Below are positions 10,294-19,463 of a stretch of 64,000 bases of DNA, piece by piece. Below the pieces are notes generated by a model. That model saw only the letters and a program-made list of their open reading frames with translations, was not told the DNA's origin and did not search any database. The DNA comes from Aristolochia californica (Eukaryota > Streptophyta > Magnoliopsida > Piperales > Aristolochiaceae). A program made the position numbers and the translations under genes. Position 1 is the stretch's first letter; each line of letters starts with the position of its first letter. Location: assembly GCA_029961685.1 (NCBI GenBank), contig JARWKL010000010.1:8019931-8083930 (forward strand), read 5' to 3'.

Positions 10294-10590
10294 GAAGATT
10301 GGAGAAGTCCTAATCTTCCTTACTTTGAGATCGAGCAATCATCTTAGAGGGTTCCTACCCTCATTGACATGAACCTAAAAAAGGGTTTTCATCTTTTTTA
10401 TCAAGAACAGCAAGTTAAGTCTTTATTTAGATATGAGACTAAGAAAATGAAACTCCTTTTCAAGTAAAATGATCACGGCAAGAGAAAAGTTAGTTCTTTT
10501 CTTCCTTATAGTGATCAAAGAACCCTCTTTACGTGTTGGATCCTGAACTACCTCGCCAAGTTACTAGATCCATGACTAGGGACCATAACA
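10294..10590 (+). repeat. Array LTR 3, right part
   Basis: It resumes array LTR sequence (GATTGGAGAAGTCC...) after the nested element and ends at GACCATAACA. No primer site follows: the next bases are coding sequence of another element, so this is the right end of the array. Confidence 0.88.
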
Positions 10591-10627
10591 ACACCATTTG
10601 CAGTAAGCTGGGAGTTCATGATATTTT
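10591..10627 (+). pseudogene. Copia pol C-terminal codons (left half)
   Basis: The plus strand encodes TICSKLGVHDIF, which matches the RNase H end of Ty1/copia polyproteins (...KLGVHDIYTP). The frame is cut at 10628 by a minus-strand copia LTR. The matching continuation, a TPS(F)xG-like end plus purine tract plus LTR, is found at 19464-19560 on the other side of that insertion. On its left the fragment abuts the gypsy array, so this copia was probably the target of both insertions. Confidence 0.65.
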
Positions 10628-11028
10628 TGTCAAGAAGGATTCCCGACGGTGAAGCAAGACCAAAGAGTAGCGACGGGCAGAGTTCAAGCTCTGGGTTTTC
10701 GGGACCAAAGAAGACATTCGTCGGACAACAGGTGGACGGAACCATCACCACCTCACGGGACTAACGGAACAGTCTAGACAAAGAGCGTCGTGCTCTCTGG
10801 ACTCTCGGGGAAGAGGACGGCTATGGAGAAGACGAACAGTTTCTGAAAAATGATCTCTTGCCTTCCTCCCTCTTCATTATCTATTTAAGTTTAGGTTTAA
10901 GAGATTATTACAAATTGGCCCATGGGCCCAATACAATGCCAACCAAAATACCCTATTTACATAATCCAAATTGTACAACAATTATAATCAGAAATTCTAT
11001 CTAAATTACAATGCAAGATATCGTAACA
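10628..11028 (-). repeat. Copia 3' LTR (401 bp)
   Basis: On the plus strand it runs from TGTCAAGAAGG to TCGTAACA. It is collinear with 19046-19463, which carries an extra segment of about 36 bp near the middle and lacks the outermost end. The adjacent minus-strand sequence AATTTGAGGGGGGA is the purine tract. Confidence 0.9.
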
Positions 11029-11035
11029 TCCCCCC

Positions 11036-11719
11036 TCAAATTGATGTTGTTGAGTCAACTAGCAAAAATTTGCCAACCAAAAAATTATGTTGTGGTTGAG
11101 ACAATGTTTTGGTAAAGACATCAGCCACTTGAAGATTCAAAGAGATGTGTGGAAGAGATATTACCCAACGCTCCAAAGTGTCGCGGATAGAGTGACAATC
11201 AACCTCAATGTGCTTGGTGTGCTCATGGAAAACAGAATTGGCCGTAATCTGAATAGCACTTTTATTATCCGCATGAAGGGGTGTAGGGGAGGTCTGAGAA
11301 AATTGGAGCTCAACAAGAAGACCGTGGAGCCAAATAACTTCAGAGCACATGGTAGACATAGTGCAATACTCGGCTTCGGTAGATGACTTGGACACCCGGT
11401 CTTGTTTCTTACATTTCCAAGAAATCAGTGCATCCCTTAAAAACATGCACCAGGCTGTAGTAGATCGACGGGTATCGAGGCACCCTACCCAATCAGCATC
11501 ACTGTATGCAACCAATCGAAGCTCGGATCTGGTAGGAAAGAATAATCCACGAGCAGAGGACCCGCTCAGATAGGAGATGATCCGCAAGATGAAGGTGTCG
11601 AAGAGATGACATAAACTGACTTACCTGATGAACTGCATAGGAGATATCCGGACGAGTGGTGGTCAAATATATAAGACTCCCTACCAGACGACGATAGAGA
11701 GTTGAATCTTCAAGGAGAG
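11036..11719 (-). pseudogene. Copia RNase H domain and end of RT
   Basis: It encodes the end of the copia polyprotein: LYRRLVGSLIYLTTTRPDIS, then the RNase H core with YSDADWVGC, STTAWCMFL, SKSSTEAEYCTM, HADNKSAIQI and HTKHIEVDCH, ending ADVFTKTLSQPQ...LLVDSTTSI. The two parts are in different frames near 11580, where a deletion or shift breaks HLHLA...IISYLSGSS. Upstream, the frame runs into the solo LTR at 11720 and resumes at 12093. Confidence 0.9.
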
Positions 11720-12092
11720 TGTTAGGGTCTTCCCTTGCCATGGTTCTCGTCACCCTTCTTCCTCCTCTTTCCTCCAGGTTTTCTCTTGACGTGGGAATGA
11801 GTTTCCTGTGTTTAGTGCGTGCAATGGTGAAGAACGAGTTGAGCCTTGGAGGAGGCTCGACCTGGAACTCAGAAGGGAGAATCCGGCCTCTACTTTCTAA
11901 TTGATTCAAGGCTTGCTTTCAATAAACCCTTTTTCCCTATAAATAGGAATAGGGACGTAAATGAAAAACTCGACCCGAGGGTCACCAAGTTCACGAGAAT
12001 TACAATTAACCAAACCAACATACATAAAAGGAAATTCCATAATTTAATTCCTACATATGTTTATTACCCGAGATGCTATGGAGTCCATACTA
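11720..12092 (-). mobile_element. Solo LTR inserted in copia pol
   Basis: Plus-strand ends are TGTTAGGG and CCATACTA. The flanks GAGAG (11715-11719) and GAGAG (12093-12097) form a perfect 5-bp target-site duplication. Removing it rejoins copia codons for VATPMEVNVKY... and NTLLEDSTLYRR. The end GATGCTATGGAGTCCATA matches the ends of the LTRs at 14804-15156 and 17661-17997, so it belongs to a related family. It carries a TATA-like CTATAAATAGG box (reading on either strand) around 11937-11947. There is no internal region, so recombination between the two LTRs removed it. Confidence 0.88.
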
Positions 12093-12097
12093 GAGAG

Positions 12098-12830
12098 TCC
12101 CTTCATCTTTTCAATATTTGACATTGACCTCCATAGGGGTAGCCACCGAAGATGTGTCCTCGAACCCAGCGAGTGTAATAAGATCTTGAATATACTTATG
12201 TCGGTTTAAGAAAATACCAGTGGGTTTGTGATGTAACTCCAGCCCTAACAAATACGTGAGTTGCCCAAGATCCTTCATATGAAAGGTGGCATGTAACACC
12301 TACTGCAGCTTGGTAATCAATCCAGAGTCAGTGCCAGTAATAATGATGTCATCCATATAAACAAGGAGAAAGACCATGCCCGCGACAGACTTATGATAGA
12401 ATAGAGATAAACCATACTGACTCTGTGTAAACCTGTGGAGAATAAGTGTGCCATGAAATTTCTCAAACCAAGCTTGGGGGGCTTTCTTAAGCCCATATAG
12501 AGGACGATGAAGTTTAAAAACCTGATCAGGAGAGGAGGTAGTCATACCCGAGGAGAGCTTCATGTAGACATCTTCCAGGAGGTCACCGTGGAGAAATGCA
12601 TTCTTCACATCCATTTGATGCAGCGGCCAGGACTGAGAGGCTGCAATGGCTAATATAGTATGGACCATGGTCATCTTGGCAACCGACGTAAATATTTCCT
12701 CATAATCAATCCCAAATTCCTATCTATTCCCTTGGGCCACAAGGTGGGCTTTGTAGCTATCCAACGATCCATCTGAATGCAACTTGACAGAGAATACTCA
12801 TCTATTCCCAAGAGGCCGAATAGTAGGAGG
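12098..12830 (-). pseudogene. Copia reverse transcriptase
   Basis: It contains the RT core in order: YEEIFTSVAKMT, HQMDVKNAFLHGDL, PLYGLKKAPQAWFEKF, the catalytic YMDDIIITG (commonly YVDD in copia elements), then MKDLGQLTYLLGLEL and the VATPMEVNVKY end. It would copy the element RNA. A stop sits at about 12300 between ITKLQ and LHATFHMKDL, and another in the N-terminal part. The frame is split from RNase H by the solo LTR. Confidence 0.9.
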
Positions 12831-13206
12831 GCAAATCACAATGTCCCAAGTGTGATTTTCTTTGAGCATTTGTAGTTCTGTTTGCTTTGCCTTTTGCCAA
12901 CATTCATGTGACATAACCTGTTTATAGCCAGAAGGAATGGAAATAGAAGACAAAGTAGCTGCAAGTCATACAGGGACGGAAGGGAAAGAATGATGTGTGG
13001 ATCTGTGAAGAGTGATGGGAGCAGAAGTAGAGGGAGCATCAGGATCAAGCGCCAGGTCAAGATGAGGAGGGGGCAGCGATGCAGTGGGGTGAAGCTCATC
13101 AAAGTTCGGCCGGTTAGACAGAGATGCAGAAGGCAGTGTAACTTGAGAGAGAGAAATATTGATTTTACAAGAAGACCACATTCCGAGAAACACGGGCTCA
13201 ACGCGC
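12831..13206 (-). pseudogene. Copia integrase-RT hinge region
   Basis: This covers the variable linker between integrase and RT. One frame reads LPSASLSNRPNFDELHPTAS and DAPSTSAPITLHRS, with the low-complexity Pro/Ser content usual for this region. It is out of frame with the integrase end, showing at least one frameshift near 13200. Confidence 0.7.
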
Positions 13207-14022
13207 CTAGAAATCATAGCAAACATAGCCCTTTTGAGAAAAGGCATACCCAAGAAATGCACACATAACTGATTGGGTTATAAGTTTATGTCGTTCATGA
13301 TCAAGTAGATGCACAAAACAAACACAATCGAACGTCTGAAGATCAGTGTAGGACGGAGAATAACCAAATAATTTAACAAATGGAGAGACATGATGCAAGG
13401 TAGGTGAGGGCAAGCATTTGATTAAATGAACGGAGGTAGCGAGAGCTTAACACCAAAACCGAGGAGGTACGGATGATTCAATGAGAAGAGTACAGACCAT
13501 ATCAAGAAGGTGACGATTTTTCCACTCAACATTGCCATTTTTTTGTGGTGTCGAGGGACAAGAACGTTGAGAGATAATGCCTTTGCTTTGAAGAAATTCC
13601 TGGAATCCAGCCGACATGTACTTGCCTCTAGAGTCAGAGCTTAGTACTTTATTGTGAGCAGAGAACTGTGTTTCAATAAGTGCAAGAAACCTCTTAAAAA
13701 TGACAAAAACTTCAGACTTAGCTTGAAAGAAGTAGACCAAGTTAAATGGACTAAAATCATCAATAAAGGTGACAAAGTACTTATTGTGTGTATGCGAGAC
13801 AACAGAAGCAATTCCCCAGACATCACTATGACTAAAGTCAAAGCAATGGGAGGCATACAAGGCATGATGAAGAGATGGTATAACTTTACTTTTGCCAAGT
13901 TTGCATGATGAACAGTCAAAATAAGTATCAAGAGAAGTACAGTCTTGACTGCCTAATAAACCCGATTTAAACAAAGTACGAACGACATCTGAGTTTGGGT
14001 GGCCTAGACGTCTATGCCACAT
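13207..14022 (-). pseudogene. Copia integrase with GAG-pre-integrase domain
   Basis: It begins MWHRRLGHPNSDVVRTLF, the pre-integrase HHCC zinc domain (H-X-H with CSSCKLGK). The rve core follows with SDVWG, FVTFIDDFS and the STPQKNGNVEWKNRHLL segment carrying the catalytic Glu region (Glu then Lys-Asn-Arg-His, as in the usual VERKNRH). The middle catalytic Asp sits in LSSDSRGKY, where the family norm is RSDNG(R/T)EY, so the residues after Asp are altered. The C-terminal part has LGYAFSQKGYVCYDF. A frameshift or stop lies at 13415-13446. Confidence 0.88.
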
Positions 14023-14044
14023 CTTAGTGCCAGAATCAACAACA

Positions 14045-14803
14045 TTACAGGTAAAAGAAAGTACATGAGAATGTGGAATAAAGGTGGATAGAAAGACTTT
14101 TAAGTGAAAATAACCTGCCCACTTTAGGTCCCTTCGCGATCACCTTCCCCGACGTTTGATCCTGCACAACATAGCCAGAACGAGAAAACTGAATATTACA
14201 ATTTTTATCAACCAGTTGACCAACAGACAGAAGGTTTGTCGATAGGTCAGGGAACACAAAGACATCAGCTAAAGCAAGAGAGAGATCACCAATAGCACTG
14301 ATAGGCAGAGTGCTGCCATCAGCAGTGTTGATGTGCAGGTTGGCCCCATACTTTCTGACATTAGAAAGAGACATTACATTGTTGGTCATGTGGTTAGACG
14401 CACAGGATTCAAAATACCATGGTTGAGTAGAGATTTTTGGCTTACCTGAGATACCAAAAGTCGAAAAAGTAGATATGATAATCCGTTGTACCATTTTAGG
14501 AGTGAGAGTGGTCGAACTTGCAGGTGCTGGAGAAATCGAAAGTGCAGTGATGGGGACGGCAGTCAGCAATGCTGCAAAACTAGAAGTACAAGTGGAGACA
14601 TGATAAGCGGTATTCTTTTTCTTTTCAGGGCGAGTAGAGCAAGTTGTGATGAGATGACCCGGCTTCTTGTAGTAGTTATAGGACTCCTTGGGGCATTCCC
14701 AAGCAAAGTGACTATATGTCTTGCAGTGGAAGCACTGAGCATAACTCATGTCCCGACCCTTATTTTTCCCTTCTGCTACATAAGCCACTGGAACCGAGAT
14801 ATC
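14045..14803 (-). pseudogene. Copia nucleocapsid and protease
   Basis: It contains the zinc knuckle CFHCKTYSHFAWEC (C-X2-C-X4-H-X4-C, complete), then a linker, then the protease: SCASNHMT, TADGSTLPISAIGD and NLLSVGQLVDKN. The catalytic DSG of copia proteases reads ESC here, so the active Asp and Gly are both lost. The frame ends at 14045, with the preceding integrase domain in another frame. The upstream gag half is cut off by the element at 14804-17997 and continues at 18003. Confidence 0.87.
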
Positions 14804-15156
14804 TGATATGCCCCATTTCCATGGATCAGCCACCAGACGATCTCTTCTTGGTTCCAAATCAGAAGACGTGAGGATAAGGAAGCTTGCACCTTAGGCCTTG
14901 TTAGAGAGAGAACCCGAACTCATGCCTCGTGAGAGAGAGAACCCGATCTCATTTGAAACTATGATCAATGCTTGGTCTTTCATTAATCAGACGTCTCTAT
15001 AAAGGGAATTAGGGAATGACGCCAACAAGGTCCCAAGCAAGAGGCCATAAGTTTCAATCGAATTACAAGAAAACCCACTAATGAATTAAAAGTGAAAACT
15101 ACATAATCCACCCTCTTCATTGACTAGTTAATCTAGAAGCTATGGAGTCCATAACA
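14804..15156 (-). repeat. 3' LTR of the 14804-17997 element (353 bp)
   Basis: On the plus strand it runs TGATATGCCCC to GAGTCCATAACA. It is collinear with 17661-17997, with a short internal length difference around the AACCCGA and GCCTCATGAGAGAG segments. A purine tract CATGAGGGGAGTGA precedes it on the minus strand. Confidence 0.9.
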
Positions 15157-15359
15157 TCACTCCCCTCATGGAGAACGAGTTTGCCCTCAAGCTCAAATGT
15201 AGGTCTGTTTGCCCGTGACAACGTCTCAATACATGCACAAGTGTCAACCGCAGTAGCTGGGTCAGCCCTCTGGACTACAAAAGTAGAGCATCCAACCAGA
15301 GGAGCAATAGACAACACGGAAGGCTATGACTGTTCCCATGAGGCTACAGCAGTGTAGTC

Positions 15360-16735
15360 TCCGTCCACGAAATGAAAACCTCCCACGCATCGGTATACGA
15401 CGAGCCTACTGATGTAAGAGTTCCTGCAATACTAGCTTCAAAATCTACTACTACGTCCTGGTTGTGTTGTGTCTTATTGCCCTTTATAGTTGTGATAACT
15501 TAACCAAATAATCCCTTTTGTCTTGCGTTACTGCTAGGGGTTGAACTGGTGGCTTCATTTTGCATAGGAATAGTGTTTTGGTAAAGTAGGCTAATGGATT
15601 TCAGATATCGGTATATGTCATTCCTGGACAAAATAGAGATGAAAAGGATTTCTTGATCTGTGTTCACCAAAATGAGTTCTCCTTCCGAAGCACAACAGAA
15701 AGATAAATTCAAAGTTGCGCTTGATTTTGAATTTGAAACAATCAGATCCCTCAAGGAAGTGTCCAGTAGTAAGGATAAATCTAGAAGAGACCTTATTGCG
15801 AAATTGCCACTTGTAAACATAAGTATAAGACCAATACCAGTACTAGGAATGGAGACTGTTGATGCCCACCAGCAAGTCCCCTAGAAATTTTTCATATTGT
15901 GCACTTTTTTAACCCCCTGCACCAGATGAAGTAAGGAATACAAATGTGCAGCTTTTTCAAAACAAACCAACACTAAGTGATTGCTTTGATATTGTTGCGT
16001 TACTCATCTGCCCTTGGTTTAAATGTGGACTTGAGGCAATGTATCCATGGCCAGATGTATTTTGCTCATCGAGAAGGTGCAGGAAGAGTGCTTTTGCAGG
16101 TTTTTTATAGTGGACCCCATAGCCGCTGAGTGGATTTCCAGCGTCTCCATCAAGGGCCAAAATGGATGAATCTTTCAGGGTTACCAGCAAAATATTTTTT
16201 TGAGAGCCATTGGAGCTTCAATTCTCAAATTTTAAAGCACCAGTAGATGGTTCACTTGAAAAACGTCTCGGAGACAATATGGTAGGCCCTTCAATCTCAA
16301 TTATCAAAATCGATCCTTCATCAGATCCAATGACAAGTTTCCCTAAAAAGGAGTTCATATGGATGGACATTACAGCTCCTATAAACTTTAGAAGCTTGAG
16401 GTCATGAATGTTATTCCTGCATCCTTGATTTGTACTTACTTGCTCAGGTTTGAATGTGAAATTGCAGATCATTCCATGTTGATCTCTAGAAACAAGAACC
16501 CGAACAAAGTTGTCACAGGAACACTACTCAAAGAATGAGTAGCATCCATATCACCAAAAAAAATTAACACAACATGTTGACATGGACTGTTAGCGCTGGC
16601 GAAATGACCCAAAACAGCCACCTTGTTGCTATAGGCATTCATCGGAATAGAATCTCGCCCCTGCCCTTGTGAAAAAAAAATTGTTGAGGGCAAACATAGG
16701 TAAGGCTCTCAACTGCTTGAATTGGAAGATGGGCA
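15360..16735 (-). pseudogene. Captured tomosyn/Lgl-like gene fragment
   Basis: Minus-strand frames spell, in order, IHDLKLLKFIGAVMSIHM, KLVIGSDEGS and EIEGPTILS, then VTLKDSSILALDGDAGNPLS, KKPAKALFLHLLDEQN, EKAAHLYSLLHLVQGVKKV, CWAST, IGLILMFTSGNFAIRSL, EGELILVNTDQEILFISIL and QKGLFG. From memory this order matches the C-terminal half of plant tomosyn-like (Lgl/Sro7, syntaxin-binding) WD40 proteins, which act in secretory-vesicle fusion. It is spread over at least three frames with stops, so it is not translatable. No intron is evident across the aligned blocks, which suggests capture from spliced RNA. The part above about 16500 (KVAVLGHFASANSPCQHVV...) is less certain. Confidence 0.72.
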
Positions 16736-16759
16736 TGATTCCATAAGGATTAATTAATC

Positions 16760-17394
16760 ACGTTGGCTTTGCCGACCAGCCAACAACATCACGTTGAGGC
16801 ATTACTTCAACAGCTCCCCACCATTAGGAGTCCCATTAATGCATGGAAAAATAGCTGCATAGAGAGAGAGGGATGCACGCTCCACTGTAAGAAAGGTGGA
16901 ACGGAAATTGCACACCTGATTTTGTGCCTTGCAACCATGAATGGAAGGCCGTTTACAGCACCCCGAACAGGGGCCTCATCTTGTTGAAGTCATTTCAATT
17001 CGAAATCTTCTATGCGAGACCTCTCTTCTTTTGCAAGGGCCACGATTTCAACTTTGAAATCGAAATCTTTCAGTTTGGGTGGGTGTTGGTTGGTAGAAGC
17101 CGGCAATGGTGCTCGTCTGTAATTTTCAAGCCCCATGGCAACTACTAGCTCGTCAAGCTTGAGATGTTGTGGATGGTGAATAGGATGAACGAGTGGCCTA
17201 AATTGAGAACATTTCTGCTTCTCGATGAACATGTGTCGAGGTTCTGCTACGGCAGAGTAGGTCTTCGGTTTGGAGGTTGCCTCACCGTCTGATTTCAGAC
17301 GGTCAGGGAGTTTGGCCGAGACAGCTAGCTCTTGGATTTTCGGTGTCTTCTGTTCGGGAGGATGTATGGCATTCAGGGAGAAAGGCTTTGACAG
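16760..17394 (-). other. Unassigned internal segment of LTR element
   Basis: This is internal sequence between the tomosyn-like part and the gag-like start. A minus frame at 16990-17232 (LKLDELVVAMGLENYRRAPL...KDFDFKVEIVALAKEE) is open but not recognised. It could be more captured sequence or decayed gag. Confidence 0.45.
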
Positions 17395-17660
17395 TTAACC
17401 CCCTTCCATTTTTGCTGACGAAGTTTGTGGGGAGGATCCTTCCGATTTTGGACATGTGGATTCCCCAATTGCGGACGACGCCGCCGCAGGAGAAACAGAG
17501 GGTCGAAGAGTGAGTTGACGAATAAGCTCTTGGATTTCCTTAAGACCAATGTGGAGTGCTGTGTAGTGGTTCTGTGTTTCAATCAGAAATTCCTTCACCA
17601 GAGTGCGGCAATCATTTAGAGAAGATGAATCGTCGACGATGGTCCGCTCTGATACCAAGT
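17395..17660 (-). pseudogene. Short gag-like leader ORF
   Basis: The frame reads through the LTR end and primer site (GHINLVSERT) and continues TLVKEFLIETQNHYTALHIG and LKEIQELIRQLTLR, an amphipathic helical segment like the N-terminus of gypsy Gag. It then runs into Ser/Pro-rich sequence and stops at 17395. No capsid domain follows. The LVSER readthrough of the primer site is the same as in the gypsy array. Confidence 0.55.
17647..17658 (-). other. Primer binding site, initiator tRNA-Met type
   Basis: The minus strand reads TTGGTATCAGAGCGG immediately inside the 5' LTR end, containing the complete TGGTATCAGAGC core. It sets the orientation of the 14804-17997 element. Confidence 0.88.
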
Positions 17661-17997
17661 TGATATGCCCCATTTCCATGGATCAGCCACCAGACAATCT
17701 CTTCTTGGTTCGGGATCGGAAGACATGAGGATAACCAAGCTTTCGAAGGAAACTTGCACCTTAGGCCTCATGAGAGAGAGAACCTGATCTCATTTGCAAC
17801 TATGATCAATGCTTGGTCTTTCATTAATCAGACGTTCCTATAAAGGGAAATAGAGAATGACGCAAACAAGGGCCGAAGCAAGAGGCCATAGGTTTCAACC
17901 GAATTACATGAAAACCCACTAATGAATTAAAAGTGCAAATTACATAATCCACCCTCTTTGTCGACTAGTTAACCTAGATGCTATGGAGTCCATAACA
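17661..17997 (-). repeat. 5' LTR of the 14804-17997 element (337 bp)
   Basis: It is collinear with 14804-15156. It contains CCTATAAAGGG near 17836, a candidate TATA region, and ends CTATGGAGTCCATAACA, the same end as the solo LTR at 12092. Confidence 0.9.
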
Positions 17998-18002
17998 ATA
18001 TC

Positions 18003-18636
18003 ACTCTGGACTCTATGTTCCATCCCGGCCTGAGTAGCAAGGTACTGCTCTTCCCTCAGAAGTTCACTCAAACAGACATCCAGTGATGGCATTGGATGAC
18101 GATTCATCAAATGTGATCGAACAATCTGAAATTCTGGATGTAGCTTCATCAAGAATTGGTCCCGTTTACTGGTTTCATGTACGGCTTGTACTGCAGAGAG
18201 AGCAGCAACCGGGACATTCTCATAAACAATATCAGTGTAGTCTGCCCACAGATTTTGGAAGCCAGAGAAATATTCTTCAATGGAACGACCTCCTTGTGTG
18301 AAATTTGCCAATTTCATATTCGACTTGAAATCAACACGTCGTGCTGGTTTAGTGAGAAACCTTGTGAAGGTAGTTTCACATATCAGTTGCAGTTTTGTAG
18401 GGCCTCATATTAAGGACTAGATGAGGCTCAATGGATCCAAGTATCTAGGTCATGACTCTAGCATCCATGGTAGTTTATTTTAACAATGCTTCAGCATCGC
18501 GAGGCACCGGATAACTCCCATCAATATGACCCTATAAGTCTTTTCCCATGACAAATAACCGGAACTAAAATTCCCAAGCACTGTAGTTCTTACCCGTGAA
18601 CCGAATAGGAGCGAAATCTAACTTGTCTATTGACAT
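18003..18636 (-). pseudogene. Copia gag, N-terminal half
   Basis: It starts at ATG 18634-18636 (MSIDKLDFAPIRFTGKNYSA by frame, a typical copia gag start). It continues WEFQFRLFVMGKDL, HIDGSYPVP, TMDARVMTWILGSIEP and then the UBN2-type region MKLANFTQGGRSIEEYFSGF, ending at QAGMEHRVQSDI where the 14804-17997 element is inserted. A frameshift near 18310 and stops at about 18415 and 18480 break it. The continuation is SVPVAYVAEGKNKG at 14803 on the far side. Confidence 0.87.
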
Positions 18637-18660
18637 GTTACACCCAAACACCACCCTCAA

Positions 18661-18840
18661 CAAATTCCAAGTCTACCCCCAAATTTTCAAAAATTCCAAA
18701 TCTGCCCCCACATTTTCAAAATTTCCAGATCTACCCCCACACTTTCAGAATTACCAGATCTGCCCCCATGTTTTCAAAAATTCCAAATTTGTCCCCACAG
18801 TTTCAAAAATTGCAAATTTGCACCCACTGTTTCTAAAAGT
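18661..18840. repeat. Minisatellite, about six 29-30-bp units
   Basis: The unit is roughly TTCCAAATCTGCCCCCACA then TTTTCAAAA, repeated six times with 10-25 percent divergence. It lies just upstream of the copia gag start on the minus strand, in the untranslated leader. The array gives a plus-strand frame with an 11-12-residue repeat (FSKFPDLPPHF-like) that is a by-product, not a gene. Confidence 0.85.
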
Positions 18841-19033
18841 TACAGAAATTACCTTATGCAAATAATTGCATTCCAAACTTATGAACAGGTCCTCCAAGCT
18901 CGGATGCTGTTTTCCGACTACGAGAGTTCTACAGAACTCTCTGAGTCGTCAGACAACAACTCATCGGATAGAGGTTCGTCGGGCGGAAATCTCTTTCGAC
19001 GGAAGTGATTTGATCACTCTTCGGTTGGAGCAA

Positions 19034-19045
19034 GCTTTGATACCA
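19034..19045 (-). other. Primer binding site of minus-strand copia
   Basis: The minus strand reads TGGTATCAAAGC, directly abutting the 5' LTR end TTGACA. It has one change from TGGTATCAGAGC. Confidence 0.87.
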
Positions 19046-19463
19046 TGTCAAGAAGGATTCCCAACGTTGAAGCAAGACCAAAGAGTAGCAACAGGTAGAG
19101 TTCAAGCTCTGGTTTCTGGGAAGCGAAGAAGACGTTCGTCGAACAGCAGGCTGACGGTACAGCGAGAGCTCTCACCTCTTACGGCGGTGGACGGAACCAC
19201 CACCACCTCACGGGACTGACGGAACAATCCAGACGAAGAGCGTCGCGCTCTCTGGACTCTTGGCGAAGAGGACGGCTATGGAGAAGAAAAAATTCTAAAA
19301 AATGATCTTTTAATTTCCTCCCTCTTCATTAGCTATTTAAGCTTAGGTTTAAGAGGTTATTACAAATGGGCCCATGGGCCCAATACAATGCCTACCTAAA
19401 TACCCTATTTACATAATCCAAATTGTACAACAATTATAATCAGAAATTCTATCTAAATTATAA
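19046..19463 (-). repeat. Copia 5' LTR, outer end missing
   Basis: It is collinear with 10628-11028 from TGTCAAGAAGG to ATCTAAATTATAA, then diverges: about 20 terminal bases are replaced by flanking copia sequence. An extra segment containing GACGGTACAGCGAGAGC at about 19153-19190 explains its greater length. Confidence 0.85.

Larger units (their letters stand above)
1..10590 (+). mobile_element. Tandem array of deleted Ty3/gypsy-like LTR units
   Basis: The window opens inside one internal region (unit 0), followed by three further internal regions, each separated by a single shared LTR. The LTRs are 1526-2286 (5' truncated), 3591-4432, 5716-6558 and 7860-8407 plus 10294-10590. Unit spacing is about 2.13-2.15 kb. 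LTR ends are TGTTATGG and CCATAACA, perfect inverted repeats, with a tRNA-Met-type primer site after each LTR and a purine-rich tract before each one. The internals hold gag, a nucleocapsid knuckle and a protease remnant but no complete pol. The array faces plus, ends at 10590 inside older copia sequence, and its left end lies outside the window. Unequal recombination between LTRs or amplification of a recombinant would give this layout. Confidence 0.88.
14804..17997 (-). mobile_element. Non-autonomous LTR element carrying host-gene fragment
   Basis: This is a 3.2-kb element inserted in the copia gag. The flanks ATATC (14799-14803) and ATATC (17998-18002) are a perfect 5-bp target-site duplication. 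LTRs are 14804-15156 and 17661-17997, and a primer site lies at 17647-17658. On the minus strand the LTR begins TGTTATGGACTCCATAGC, like the array LTR, and the sequence before it reads LEGKLVLHEGSDVMDS, matching the gypsy pol tail. The rest of the internal region is a short gag-like start and about 1.1-1.4 kb resembling a plant tomosyn (Lgl-like) gene. There is no protease, RT or integrase. Confidence 0.88.
10628..19463 (-). mobile_element. Ty1/copia element with nested insertions
   Basis: This is a minus-strand element bounded by a 3' LTR (10628-11028) and a 5' LTR (19046-about 19463). The order on the minus strand is 5' LTR, primer site, leader with minisatellite, gag, protease, integrase, RT, RNase H, purine tract (TTGAGGGGGGA), 3' LTR. 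Two younger insertions interrupt it: a solo LTR at 11720-12092 and a 3.2-kb LTR element at 14804-17997. Removing these leaves about 5.3 kb, a normal copia length. The outer end of the 5' LTR lacks roughly 20 bases and no target-site duplication is visible. Several stops and frameshifts make it defective. Confidence 0.9.

Noticed and set aside
18596..18865. Plus-strand frame with an 11-12-residue repeat (FSKFPDLPPHF-like)
   Set aside because: It is the reverse strand of the minisatellite in the copia leader; no start context or family.
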